From: CAZZCN01 sp964652975
Lineage (GTDB): Bacteria > Bacillota > Clostridia > Saccharofermentanales > UBA5734
Length of the DNA stretch: 64,000 nucleotides
Direction: 5' to 3'
Assembly: GCA_964652975.1 (NCBI GenBank)
Contig: CAZZCN010000001.1
Location: forward strand, 1 to 64,000
Positions 6,516 through 15,637 of this stretch are shown here, piece by piece; positions within the stretch are counted from its first letter, which is position 1; each line of letters begins with the position of its first letter. The notes below the pieces were generated by a model. That model did not search any database. It was not told the DNA's origin and was given only the letters and a program-made list of their open reading frames with translations. A program made the translations under genes and the position numbers.

Positions 6516-9500
6516 TCACGTTATCGTAACGGTGCAGGTCGCAGTTGCGCCTCCGTCTACTGTTCTAACTGTGATTGTTGCTGTACCAACTGAAACACCT
6601 GTTACCACACCACTACTATTAACTGTTGCAACCGCTCCGTTGCTTGTAGTCCATGACACAAGCTTGTTCGTAGAATTTGCAGGACTTACCATAGCGGTTA
6701 AATTGCCTGTTGAAAGACTTGATATGGACATTGCTGATTTATTTACTGTAACCTTTACAGCAGGTACCTGAATAACTTGCACAATAGATGAGATTCCTAG
6801 TAAATCCTTTTTTAACGCCAGTAAATCGCTTATTGAAATGCTGCCTTTGTTACTGATATCAGCTGCAGCTTTATAAATACCCTCAAGATATGATATTTTA
6901 AGCAAATGAGATTTTACCGCAGCTAAATCTATTATGTCTAATATGCCGTCTCCTGTTGTGTCACCATAGATTACCGTTTTATAGGTCTCGGTAATGGCAC
7001 CGTTTGTTACCTCTATAATTGTACCGGTTGTAATACTGTCACCATTTGCAAGTATATTGCCATTACCACTCTTATCTTTTAGCACTATAGCACTTGTTCC
7101 TGTCTGCAAACCAGCTTTAAAAGAAGCAACTGTCGAGTTTGACTTTATATTCGAGATGTACTTTTCGGTCGAAACCTTATAGGAATTAAAGGATAATGGA
7201 ATATTACATGTAAGTCCTAAATATCTTAACTGAATCCTCGAACCATATTGATCTGGAGTAGTTGATACTATATCGCCAATTTTCAAATATACAATTTTTG
7301 ACGGATTATTTTTAAGTACAGTATTCATGTTTGAAGAATTATATATGTTAAATTCTCTGCCTTCAGTAACATCAGGTGTTGCAGGGTCACCAAAGTATAA
7401 GCCCGTGGTACTATTATAAACTGCCCCTTCGATATATTGTGATGTCATCTCTGCTACTACATACCAGTTGATGTTATTTTTTGAAGCATATATTTTAAAA
7501 GTTCCCGAAAATTCATAACCTGCAAATACAGGTTCAAAGTTTGTCGTTATGTCTGGCAGGTCATATTTGAATACTGCCTGACTATTATTAAATGTTTTCC
7601 ATAGCCAGTATAATGAACTGCCACCTTCTACATAATAATTATTAAAATAATCATCTCTGAATGGCTGTGGAGCATAGTCTGCACTGTTTGAAGCATTTGC
7701 GACAAAAATAGGATTCGATGTGATAGTGCTTAATTTTATATTTGTAGTTGCTTCTATGTTTACACTCGCATTAGAGTATTCATATGTGATTCCGAAATAT
7801 CTTAGTTGAATTCTGGATCCCCATTCATCAGGAGCTGTTGATACTATATCACCGATTTTTAAATAAACAATTTTTGAAGGATTGTTATCAAGCACAGTAT
7901 TCATGTTTGAAGAATTATATATGTTAAATTCTCTGCCTTCAGTAACATCAGGTGTTGCAGGGTCACCAAAGTATAAGCCCGTGGTACTATTATAAACTGC
8001 CCCTTCGATATATTGTGATGTCATCTCTGCTACTACATACCAGTTGATGTTATTTTTTGAAGCATATATTTTAAAAGTTCCCGAAAATTCATAACCTGCA
8101 AATACAGGTTCAAAGTTTGTCGTTATGTCTGGCAGGTCAAATTTGAACACCGCCGGGCTACTATTAAGTGTTGTCCATAGCCAGTATAATGGACTGCCGC
8201 CCTCAATATAATAATTATTGAAATAATCTTCTCTTTCAGGTTTAGGGTCAAAATCTGTCCTGTTTGCGGGATTTGCGACTAAAATTCCTGTATATGTAGT
8301 GTTCGGATTGCTGTCATAATATTCTTGAGATAAATAATAAGAATACTTCACTATTAAATTCTGATACACAAATTTCGGGTCATATGGATTAATTCCTTTA
8401 CCGGTAATTTTTAGATAGACAATTTTTTCAATATTATTCTGAAGGACTTCAACCACGTTCGCCTTAGTCGATGCAGGTGTGAGGGTTTGTGTTTTTAGTG
8501 TTTGTGTTCCAAAGTCTTCATTGTTGTCAATCAACGGAAGCCATCCGCCTGTACCATTTTTTGAAACCTCTATTGTATAGCCACCGGCCTGACCCCAAGC
8601 AGATATATCAAAATCCAAAGCCTTATTGTCCAAGTCTAGCATATATGTTGCGGATGTCCCGCCATATATAAATCGATAAATACCCATTCCATTCCAGTTA
8701 ACAACGCTTGCCGGATCATAACTTGTTATATAAGGAGCTTCAGATATAGTCCCTCCCTCTTTTAATTCAGTTTTAAATGTAGATAAATCAGCCGGCGACA
8801 ATGTTGACGAATATACACTCATGGCTACTTCCGCTGTTGCTGTATCGAGTGTTTTTGAAAACTTGCCTTCAATTGAAAGCTGCTGATAATTAAGTCCTCC
8901 GCCGCTTTGTACCTCTAATTTTATGTATACCATTTTTTTAGGATTGCCCACTAAAATACTATTCATATTCGCCAATGACGAGGTATTATTGGGATAATTT
9001 ACAAGTCGGAAAGCTGATGGCATGCTAACTTCGGTATTGATGCCGATCTGCAGCCATGTATTGTTGTCTCTTGAAGCATAGACTTTATAATTCCACGCTT
9101 GCTCAAAAATGGAAACCTTAAATTCACTTGTTGTATCAGCCAAATCAAATTTATAAACTGTTATACCCTTATCACTTGTTAACCAGCGTGTAATCCCTGT
9201 TCCACCTGAATCCGTTGCGTCTGCAGTCGAAAAGGGTGCAATTATATACTTTCTTTCATCAGAATTCGGATCGCCTGCAACGCTTGTCAAAAATTTATCT
9301 ATATCAGTTTCAAAAGTTGCTCCTTTGGGGAAAACGTTACAAACTATTTTTTGCCTCTCCGTTGATAATGAACTAGTCGAAGGCAAAACCACCTGCAACA
9401 ACTCTGGGTCTTCTGGGGCATTATTTCCTAAAAATATATCTTTTATTGTGTCTTCCTGATTTGAACCGTTAGGACAGCCATCACTTTGTCTGTTAGCACG

Positions 9501-10841
9501 GTAGTCTTTCGTTACGGTGAGATTATAAGTGGAATTATTGCCATTATATGAATATCCTGTATTTTCACGGGCAAAATATTTCAATGCAAAGTCTGCATTA
9601 TAATTATTGCCTGGAGTATAAGTTAGTGTCTGACTGCCTGTTATGATTCTTCTTAGTGATGGTTCTATGAAATAAACTTGTTTTCCTTCACTGTCTAGTG
9701 AATTGTTTTTGAGATAATTGTTACACTCCGTCAAAAATTGATTTCTATACCACTCAGGCTGAAGTGCAAACCAGGTTATATCATCATATCCCCATACATA
9801 AAAAGCATTCGGAGTAGCTACACCGGGGGTGGCGCTTACTCCGTAATTATCAAATTCCAATATTGTAATGTTATGATCTATATTGAATCCGAGTGGATGA
9901 ATTCCGCCGGCGGAACGACCTATCCAGGTGAATGAGTATTGATTATAATCACCAATTTCACATTTCATAGCACCATTTTCAGATACTGTTTCATTCGGCA
10001 CCAATGGAGCTGCCTGTATATCCAAAATCAACCTGTCGCCAACCTTAAGACCTGTAGAATTTATATCTGAATGTCCATCAAACAAAACAATCCCACGACG
10101 TGCATGATTTACAGCATACGCACGGGCAAGTGTTGTTACTCTATCCCAGTCAACAGCATTAGATACATTTAAGTAATCCATCATCATTTCAGTCTGTCCA
10201 AGATGAATTGCCTCAAATCCGGCATCTATGTATCTGCAGATATTATAATAGAAATACATTTGCGCTTCTATATTTGCAATTTTAGGAACCGCTGAACCTG
10301 AATTCCCCCAATAACCTGGACCAAATCTATGACCAGTGGGAAATGCAACGTCAGAATAAATGAAATTACGCGTTACAACCGGTAGCCCGAAATCCTGAAA
10401 CACCCATGCCGGTATAGCTGTGTTATTAACCGTATCCTGATACACAATTTCAAAAACACCTGCCTGTATAATCATTTCTGGATCTGCATTATGAATTGTG
10501 GTGGCTTTTTCCTTTGCTAATGCAAAATGCTCATTTATTTGATCTGTACTTAGATACCCGCTCCATGATAAAGAAGCCGCTCTGGCTAAATATTTTGCAC
10601 CTACACGTTGAGTCATCCTTAAGTCTTCTTCAAAAATCGGATCAACATTGCTGCCTTCCAATACTATCCATGATGTCACAGCTCGAGATGCGTAATTCCT
10701 TAAAACTTCCTTGCTCATAGTGCCATTAAATGTGAATGTGTTGTCTGTAACTGCAGAAACCGAAATTCGGACGAACATGCCGACCATGCTTGCCATCAAA
10801 CCTAAAGCTACCATGATACAAATCATTTTTTTCATAATCAT
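6516..10841 (-). CDS. Giant secreted multimodular dockerin protein with uncharacterised N-terminal domain
   Basis: A 1441-residue exported protein with an N-terminal signal peptide (1-30). Residues about 35-400 form an uncharacterised domain with barrel-like alternation and conserved-looking acids (E132, E218 in LGQTE, D255 in FDGHS, E329 in ILEFDNYG). Four beta-sandwich-like modules of the family shared by block 2 follow (about 530-660, 690-840, 850-1020, 1040-1210), the last two nearly identical. Then come a linker domain and type I dockerin (GDTTGDGILD, 1293-1352) and a Big2 Ig-like domain (1360-1441). The ORF ends in TGA, but an in-frame extra dockerin follows. The ribosome site AAAGGA precedes the ATG at 10841; MKKMIC at 10835 is an alternative. 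It lies 25 bp after the GxGYxYP dockerin gene. It is probably a glycan-active enzyme or binder; no known family was recognised for the first domain. Confidence 0.85.
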   Translation of the reverse strand: MIMKKMICIMVALGLMASMVGMFVRISVSAVTDNTFTFNGTMSKEVLRNYASRAVTSWIVLEGSNVDPIFEEDLRMTQRVGAKYLARAASLSWSGYLSTDQINEHFALAKEKATTIHNADPEMIIQAGVFEIVYQDTVNNTAIPAWVFQDFGLPVVTRNFIYSDVAFPTGHRFGPGYWGNSGSAVPKIANIEAQMYFYYNICRYIDAGFEAIHLGQTEMMMDYLNVSNAVDWDRVTTLARAYAVNHARRGIVLFDGHSDINSTGLKVGDRLILDIQAAPLVPNETVSENGAMKCEIGDYNQYSFTWIGRSAGGIHPLGFNIDHNITILEFDNYGVSATPGVATPNAFYVWGYDDITWFALQPEWYRNQFLTECNNYLKNNSLDSEGKQVYFIEPSLRRIITGSQTLTYTPGNNYNADFALKYFARENTGYSYNGNNSTYNLTVTKDYRANRQSDGCPNGSNQEDTIKDIFLGNNAPEDPELLQVVLPSTSSLSTERQKIVCNVFPKGATFETDIDKFLTSVAGDPNSDERKYIIAPFSTADATDSGGTGITRWLTSDKGITVYKFDLADTTSEFKVSIFEQAWNYKVYASRDNNTWLQIGINTEVSMPSAFRLVNYPNNTSSLANMNSILVGNPKKMVYIKLEVQSGGGLNYQQLSIEGKFSKTLDTATAEVAMSVYSSTLSPADLSTFKTELKEGGTISEAPYITSYDPASVVNWNGMGIYRFIYGGTSATYMLDLDNKALDFDISAWGQAGGYTIEVSKNGTGGWLPLIDNNEDFGTQTLKTQTLTPASTKANVVEVLQNNIEKIVYLKITGKGINPYDPKFVYQNLIVKYSYYLSQEYYDSNPNTTYTGILVANPANRTDFDPKPEREDYFNNYYIEGGSPLYWLWTTLNSSPAVFKFDLPDITTNFEPVFAGYEFSGTFKIYASKNNINWYVVAEMTSQYIEGAVYNSTTGLYFGDPATPDVTEGREFNIYNSSNMNTVLDNNPSKIVYLKIGDIVSTAPDEWGSRIQLRYFGITYEYSNASVNIEATTNIKLSTITSNPIFVANASNSADYAPQPFRDDYFNNYYVEGGSSLYWLWKTFNNSQAVFKYDLPDITTNFEPVFAGYEFSGTFKIYASKNNINWYVVAEMTSQYIEGAVYNSTTGLYFGDPATPDVTEGREFNIYNSSNMNTVLKNNPSKIVYLKIGDIVSTTPDQYGSRIQLRYLGLTCNIPLSFNSYKVSTEKYISNIKSNSTVASFKAGLQTGTSAIVLKDKSGNGNILANGDSITTGTIIEVTNGAITETYKTVIYGDTTGDGILDIIDLAAVKSHLLKISYLEGIYKAAADISNKGSISISDLLALKKDLLGISSIVQVIQVPAVKVTVNKSAMSISSLSTGNLTAMVSPANSTNKLVSWTTSNGAVATVNSSGVVTGVSVGTATITVRTVDGGATATCTVTIT
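7318..7563. repeat. 246-bp exact tandem duplication, copy 1 (copy 2 at 7894-8139)
   Basis: The 246 bases are identical to 7894-8139 at an offset of 576 bp, the length of one module. The copies encode the core of modules 3 and 4 of the giant protein (DITTNFEPVFAGYEFSGTFK onward). Sequence on both sides has diverged, so the identity reflects recent conversion or unequal exchange. Confidence 0.95.
7894..8139. repeat. 246-bp exact tandem duplication, copy 2
   Basis: Partner of 7318-7563; no base differs between the two copies. Confidence 0.95.
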
Positions 10842-10850
10842 GTTTTCCTT

Positions 10851-10910
10851 TTAAAATAATAATCTTCTAACTTATAAGTGATATGCCCAAAATGTGTTTC
10901 TTTACAGCAA
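10851..10910. repeat. 60-bp direct repeat, copy 2 (copy 1 at 6221-6280)
   Basis: Covers the end of the GxGYxYP dockerin gene and part of the 25-bp spacer before the next gene. The ribosome site of that next gene (TTTTAAAAGGA) begins inside the repeat edge. Confidence 0.9.
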
Positions 10911-13900
10911 TCAAGTCAATGATTGAAATGTCTTCCTTATTAGAAATTATACCGGCTTTCTTGTATATTCCTGTCAGTAAATCCGATTTCAATAAGTGTG
11001 CTTTCATTTTTGCTAAATCTATTAAATCAATCAGGCCATTCCCGGTCACATCCCCGAACTTGATATAGCTAAAGCCTACTGTTGTTGAGTTTCCGGTATC
11101 ATTGTCCGTCACAATTAAAATATATTCCCCTGTGGCATTAATTTGTTCTCCACTCACAAATGCAACCGAGTTTAGAACTGCACTTGCATTTTCAAAGGAT
11201 ATGGATAAAATGCCTTCCCTGCTTGTATAAACCAATCCATTCATTACGCCGTTTACCTTAGGTTGAATTGTCACCACACTTGTTGCCGTAAAGCTTCCAT
11301 CTTGTGCTGTTGCAGTTATGGTCGCAGTTCCGACGGAAACGCCTGTCACCACACCGCTGCTGTTTACTGTCGCCACCGCTGAATTACTTGAAGACCACGA
11401 TACATTGACATTTCTTGCATTAGATGGCAATACAGTTGCTGTTAAAGTACCCGTTGTAGTTTTTTGGATTGACATCGTCGACTTATCTAAAATTACGCCC
11501 GTTGCCGTAACACCCTTTGCCTGTCTATACAGATCAAAGAATGTATAAGGGTTGACAATTTGAAAATTCCTGGAAGGGTAATCGGCAAGCAGCTTATTAT
11601 AAATTGCCACCATATCAGTAGGAGAGCTCCAGACCATTCTATAGAACGAAAATTCAGGTTGAGCAACCGGATCAACCGTTACACTGTTTATATACCATGA
11701 TGAGTATGCTACATCTGTACCCGGACCTGCTGCAGTAAATTGCTTTATAAATGGTGTTCCATTTATTACTAAACTGCCAGGGCTTCTGCTAAGTGCCGCC
11801 CCCTTGGGAGAAATTGCACGCTGAATATTTAACAACTCATTAGATACAGGGTCGGCATCAAAAATTGACAACCCCATGATATCAAGGTCAAATTGCGCTG
11901 CACTCGTCTGATTATGGCTAATCCAGCTATCCTTTGTTCCTAAAAGTCCAGCAGGTCTTGAAGGATCGACCAAATACTGGGTATTTAAATATCCAGTTCC
12001 ATTATTCGCTGATACAAAATAATCGTTTGCTGTTTTTGTGCTATACATATAGTCAATAACATGCGGTATTCTGCTTGCCGCTGCGCTGCTGATACCCCAG
12101 GCTATAGGTATTTGTCCACGATTAGGGTCGTTCCAAAACTGTGGCATTAATGAAGCGGTCCATGCCCCCGAATCATAATCGCCCATATAGAAGCAGATAT
12201 AATTTTTATTTTGCAAGGTCGTTGTTACAGTTTTGCTGTTTTGTGTATAGCTTGACTGCAACGGGACATTTCGAGTTACAGAAGCGTTTGATATTCCTTT
12301 TCCTGCATCAGCATCAAGCTGAGCATAATAGGTAGAGAAAACCTTGATTGATTGCGTTTCGGTTTCACCTGCCCCAGGGAAGGATGCATCTGCTGCAATT
12401 GTGTATTTAAGCCACCAGGGAGGAAATCCTCCGATCGTAATTACATTTCCGTTTGCGAGTTGATTTTGCTTTTTTAGTACATCACACAGTATTCTGTAAT
12501 CCGTGCCTGGAACCTGCATTTTGTCATCAGCTGGCCTCTGATATGGCCAAACCGAAAGATCAAAGAAAAATGCCTTTTTCGCAATATAATAATCCTTGTT
12601 CACCAAATTATTATTTTCAAGATCTGGGTAAGAAATTGCATTATTATACCATGAGTATGCATCTAAAGTATAGGTCATTATAGTCGCACTTGCAAGCCCA
12701 GTATCTAAGTACAATGCCTTCGCCCAAAGATATGCGTCCGCTTTTTTACTGCCTGTGCTTTGCAGGTTTGTGTCGGGTATTGTATTATATCCGTCAAAAA
12801 GCTTATAGAGATTTCTTCCTACTGTGAATATTGCATTTCTTCTTACAAACCAGTCATAAACCCCCAAGCCCCTGTCGTATCTCATTGGAATTAAGTTATC
12901 AACCCCGGCTGCTGTTGAAGCGGCATTTTCTGTTGCAACAACTTCAGGATCCCAAACGACTGCTCCACTTATCTGGTTTTTAAATAAATCCACAATTTTC
13001 CCTACGCTGCTTACTGTTACAACTGTTTTATCTGCAAGGTATCTCCCTGGCTGCCTTAAATAATTATACCAATAAGTATCCGGTGTTCCAGTAAATTTCC
13101 CCGCAGTACTATTGAAATATGGATAATTAAATGAGTTGGTTATAAAATTGATCATCAGGTGCGAGCCATTTTTATTGACAATACCTTGCATGCTTGCAAC
13201 AAGATTCACTGTGTCATATAATACCTTATCTTGAACCCCGGCACTTTTTGCAGTATCAATAACTGCTTTTAGATCAAAGAAATATAAAGTATTACTATCA
13301 TACACAATACTTTGGTCTTGTGAGGCAATTGAGAATAGATTGCTAACTGCTGTGGTCATCGGTGCCAGGTTTACGCTCTCAGAAACAGCATTTGTGCTGC
13401 TGCGCGTAAATGCACTCCCCAACGTGTATTGCATTTGTATATAACACATTGACATTGTGCTGGTTGTTTCAAGCTTCACGTAAATGATATTGTCCGAACC
13501 ATAAGATACGAAACTATCGTTGCTACAACTTGCTAATATATTTGAAGCAGGATCAGCAATTGTTTGGTTAAAGGTTGTTGTCCAGATAGACCCGTCCTTA
13601 GAAATAGACGCTTTAATATTTCCCCAGCTCCAAGAACTAACATTAAAGGCGGTTGCATTATCAGGAAGGATAAATTTATAAATTATATAACCATTTCCTG
13701 TAATAACTCTTTTTAGTTCTCCATAATAAGCAGCAAGCCCCGCATTGGCTTCACCGCTATAATCATATAATCTGCTATATTCAGATTCGACTTTTCCTAC
13801 GTATAATAAAGAATTTAAAGTAGTGTTTATTCCCGCAGGTTCCTCACCGTAGGCGTTATATTTAAGCATAAAGCTATCATAACTATAACTATTTCCATCC

Positions 13901-15570
13901 TTTGAGGAAATCCTTATATAAATAATTTTCGCAGTGTTTCCAGATAAAAAGCTTTGGTCAACCGGTAAAAAGTTCTTGGTTGCTCCATCATATTCTGTCG
14001 ATACCCACGTACTCTTGTTGGCAGAAACCTCAACCTTCCCATTGTCAGAGCCTGGAACATTAAAATAGATATTGTTGCAGTTATCCGGCAAATCAACCTT
14101 ATAGGTGATTGAATTTGTGCCGACAATATTTCTTCCTGTAGTATATTTAATATGAAAATTGGTGTACATATAAGGTGTAATGGATAGAATATCAAGCATT
14201 GTAACTCTGATATAAACTATTTTACTGGCATTATCAGTCAAAAAGCTTTGATTTTGTGGTGTAAAGCTAATTGTGTAACCCGTTCCGTTTTGTGTAGCTA
14301 ATACCCAGTCGGTTTTATTGGCTGAAATCTCTATCTTCGCATTTGTTCCTTCATATAACTGAAGTGCAACTAAGCTTGCTATGCTTGAAGTATTATCTGC
14401 CAGGTCAATTTTGTAGGTTACGGTTTGGCTATGATAAACCTGTCTCCACCAAGTCCATATAACATCAGAATTGTTGGTGGATAGTGGGTCAATTAACGTG
14501 GTATCCATTGCAATACCTGATTCCATAATTGTGAAATCCGACTGAGGAATGGTTGATGTGTTTGAACTGTTCGGATCAATATAATAATTATCCGAGGTGT
14601 CTCCATTGTATACCCAAATGTCTTTCTGTGTTGGAATATTCATACTTGCTGACGTTGAATAGTATAAAAGCATATTACAAAATGACATGGTTGAAGTCGT
14701 TTCAAGCTTTACATAAATAGCCTTGTCATTTTCCTTCACCAGGAAGTCGCCGTCCCCGCTGCCAGCTAACAAGATAGCATCAGGACTTGCAACGGTTTTG
14801 TTTGAAGTTAATACCCAGGTAATGTTATCTGTCGAAATTGATGTCTTGATGTTACCCCAGCTCCAGGAAGTCAAAGAAAATGATGTCGTATTATCCGGTA
14901 GTCCAAAACGATAGATTACATATCCGCTACCAGTTATATCTCTCTTTTTGTTTCCATAAAAATCTCCTAACCCTGCATCAGCATTTCCACTATAAGCATA
15001 TAATCTTCCTGTCTCCTCAATACTGCCAACATTAAAAAGTGTACTCATTCTTGTATTGGCACCTGGCAGTTCTTTTCCAAAAGCAGTATATTTAACCAGC
15101 ATACTGCCATAGGTAAAGCTAGAACCATTAGGTGCAGAAACCTTCACATATATTGTCTTGGAATTATTATCAGTTATAAAGCTTTGATCTGCCGGTTCAT
15201 AGTTATAATTCGCTGAATCATAAGTTGTTGAAATCCATGTAATTTTGTCAGCCGAAACATCCACTCTTCCTACATCGAATGAATATAGATTAAAATATAT
15301 TGCGCTACAATTGTCAGGCAAATCAACCTTATAAGTGATTGAATTTGAGCCAACAACATTTCTCCATATATTACCAAAAAAATTGACTAGAATTGAGGTA
15401 TTAGGGCTGTTTGGATCAATATATGTTGTATCCGATGTACCACCGTTATAGACAAATAAATCCTTTTGAGCAGGTAGTTGTATCGCCTGCACCTGCAAAA
15501 AAATCGATGTCGGAAAACTTGAAAACACTAAAGAAAGCGCCAAAAGAATTGTTAAGCATTTTTTTAACAT
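10867..15570 (-). CDS. Secreted GxGYxYP-type putative glycoside hydrolase with binding modules, Big2 and dockerin
   Basis: A 1567-residue exported protein with a signal peptide (1-30). Five beta-sandwich-like modules occupy 32-730: types A (32-168), B (170-309), A nested (345-478), A split around it (312-340 plus 479-577) and B (580-730). Residues about 733-1351 match the GxGYxYP putative glycoside hydrolase family in length and layout, with the motif seen as NGTGYLN (1190-1196), where the sixth and seventh positions depart from the family name. Big2 (1355-1436) and a type I dockerin (GDVTGNGLIDLIDLAKMK, 1506-1567) follow; the second dockerin loop (ISNKEDISIIDL) is degenerate. The catalytic part is closely related to the lipoprotein at 25601-27811. 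The family's reaction is not established. A strong AAAGGAG lies 34 bp before the ATG, with a small hairpin between. Confidence 0.85.
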   Translation of the reverse strand: MLKKCLTILLALSLVFSSFPTSIFLQVQAIQLPAQKDLFVYNGGTSDTTYIDPNSPNTSILVNFFGNIWRNVVGSNSITYKVDLPDNCSAIYFNLYSFDVGRVDVSADKITWISTTYDSANYNYEPADQSFITDNNSKTIYVKVSAPNGSSFTYGSMLVKYTAFGKELPGANTRMSTLFNVGSIEETGRLYAYSGNADAGLGDFYGNKKRDITGSGYVIYRFGLPDNTTSFSLTSWSWGNIKTSISTDNITWVLTSNKTVASPDAILLAGSGDGDFLVKENDKAIYVKLETTSTMSFCNMLLYYSTSASMNIPTQKDIWVYNGDTSDNYYIDPNSSNTSTIPQSDFTIMESGIAMDTTLIDPLSTNNSDVIWTWWRQVYHSQTVTYKIDLADNTSSIASLVALQLYEGTNAKIEISANKTDWVLATQNGTGYTISFTPQNQSFLTDNASKIVYIRVTMLDILSITPYMYTNFHIKYTTGRNIVGTNSITYKVDLPDNCNNIYFNVPGSDNGKVEVSANKSTWVSTEYDGATKNFLPVDQSFLSGNTAKIIYIRISSKDGNSYSYDSFMLKYNAYGEEPAGINTTLNSLLYVGKVESEYSRLYDYSGEANAGLAAYYGELKRVITGNGYIIYKFILPDNATAFNVSSWSWGNIKASISKDGSIWTTTFNQTIADPASNILASCSNDSFVSYGSDNIIYVKLETTSTMSMCYIQMQYTLGSAFTRSSTNAVSESVNLAPMTTAVSNLFSIASQDQSIVYDSNTLYFFDLKAVIDTAKSAGVQDKVLYDTVNLVASMQGIVNKNGSHLMINFITNSFNYPYFNSTAGKFTGTPDTYWYNYLRQPGRYLADKTVVTVSSVGKIVDLFKNQISGAVVWDPEVVATENAASTAAGVDNLIPMRYDRGLGVYDWFVRRNAIFTVGRNLYKLFDGYNTIPDTNLQSTGSKKADAYLWAKALYLDTGLASATIMTYTLDAYSWYNNAISYPDLENNNLVNKDYYIAKKAFFFDLSVWPYQRPADDKMQVPGTDYRILCDVLKKQNQLANGNVITIGGFPPWWLKYTIAADASFPGAGETETQSIKVFSTYYAQLDADAGKGISNASVTRNVPLQSSYTQNSKTVTTTLQNKNYICFYMGDYDSGAWTASLMPQFWNDPNRGQIPIAWGISSAAASRIPHVIDYMYSTKTANDYFVSANNGTGYLNTQYLVDPSRPAGLLGTKDSWISHNQTSAAQFDLDIMGLSIFDADPVSNELLNIQRAISPKGAALSRSPGSLVINGTPFIKQFTAAGPGTDVAYSSWYINSVTVDPVAQPEFSFYRMVWSSPTDMVAIYNKLLADYPSRNFQIVNPYTFFDLYRQAKGVTATGVILDKSTMSIQKTTTGTLTATVLPSNARNVNVSWSSSNSAVATVNSSGVVTGVSVGTATITATAQDGSFTATSVVTIQPKVNGVMNGLVYTSREGILSISFENASAVLNSVAFVSGEQINATGEYILIVTDNDTGNSTTVGFSYIKFGDVTGNGLIDLIDLAKMKAHLLKSDLLTGIYKKAGIISNKEDISIIDLIAVKKHILGISLIS
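14137..14538 (-). other. Module nested inside another module of the GxGYxYP dockerin protein
   Basis: Residues 345-478 form a complete type A module (DPLSTNNSDVIWTWWRQV to FHIKYTTG). It lies between the N-terminal strand of another module (YNGDTSDNYYIDPNSSNTS) and that module's continuation (RNIVGTNSITYKVDLPDNC). Module 1 of the same protein has these two parts contiguous, so the segment is an insertion. Confidence 0.7.
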
Positions 15571-15637
15571 TTTTTTATCTCGTCAAGTAGATAACTCGAC
15601 ACTCCTTTCTTGTTTTTATTGGCATAAAATACATTAG

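Noticed and set aside
6516..6518. Selenocysteine or recoding at the in-frame TGA
   Set aside because: No selenoprotein context or insertion element was seen, and the downstream dockerin has a damaged calcium loop, which fits decay better.
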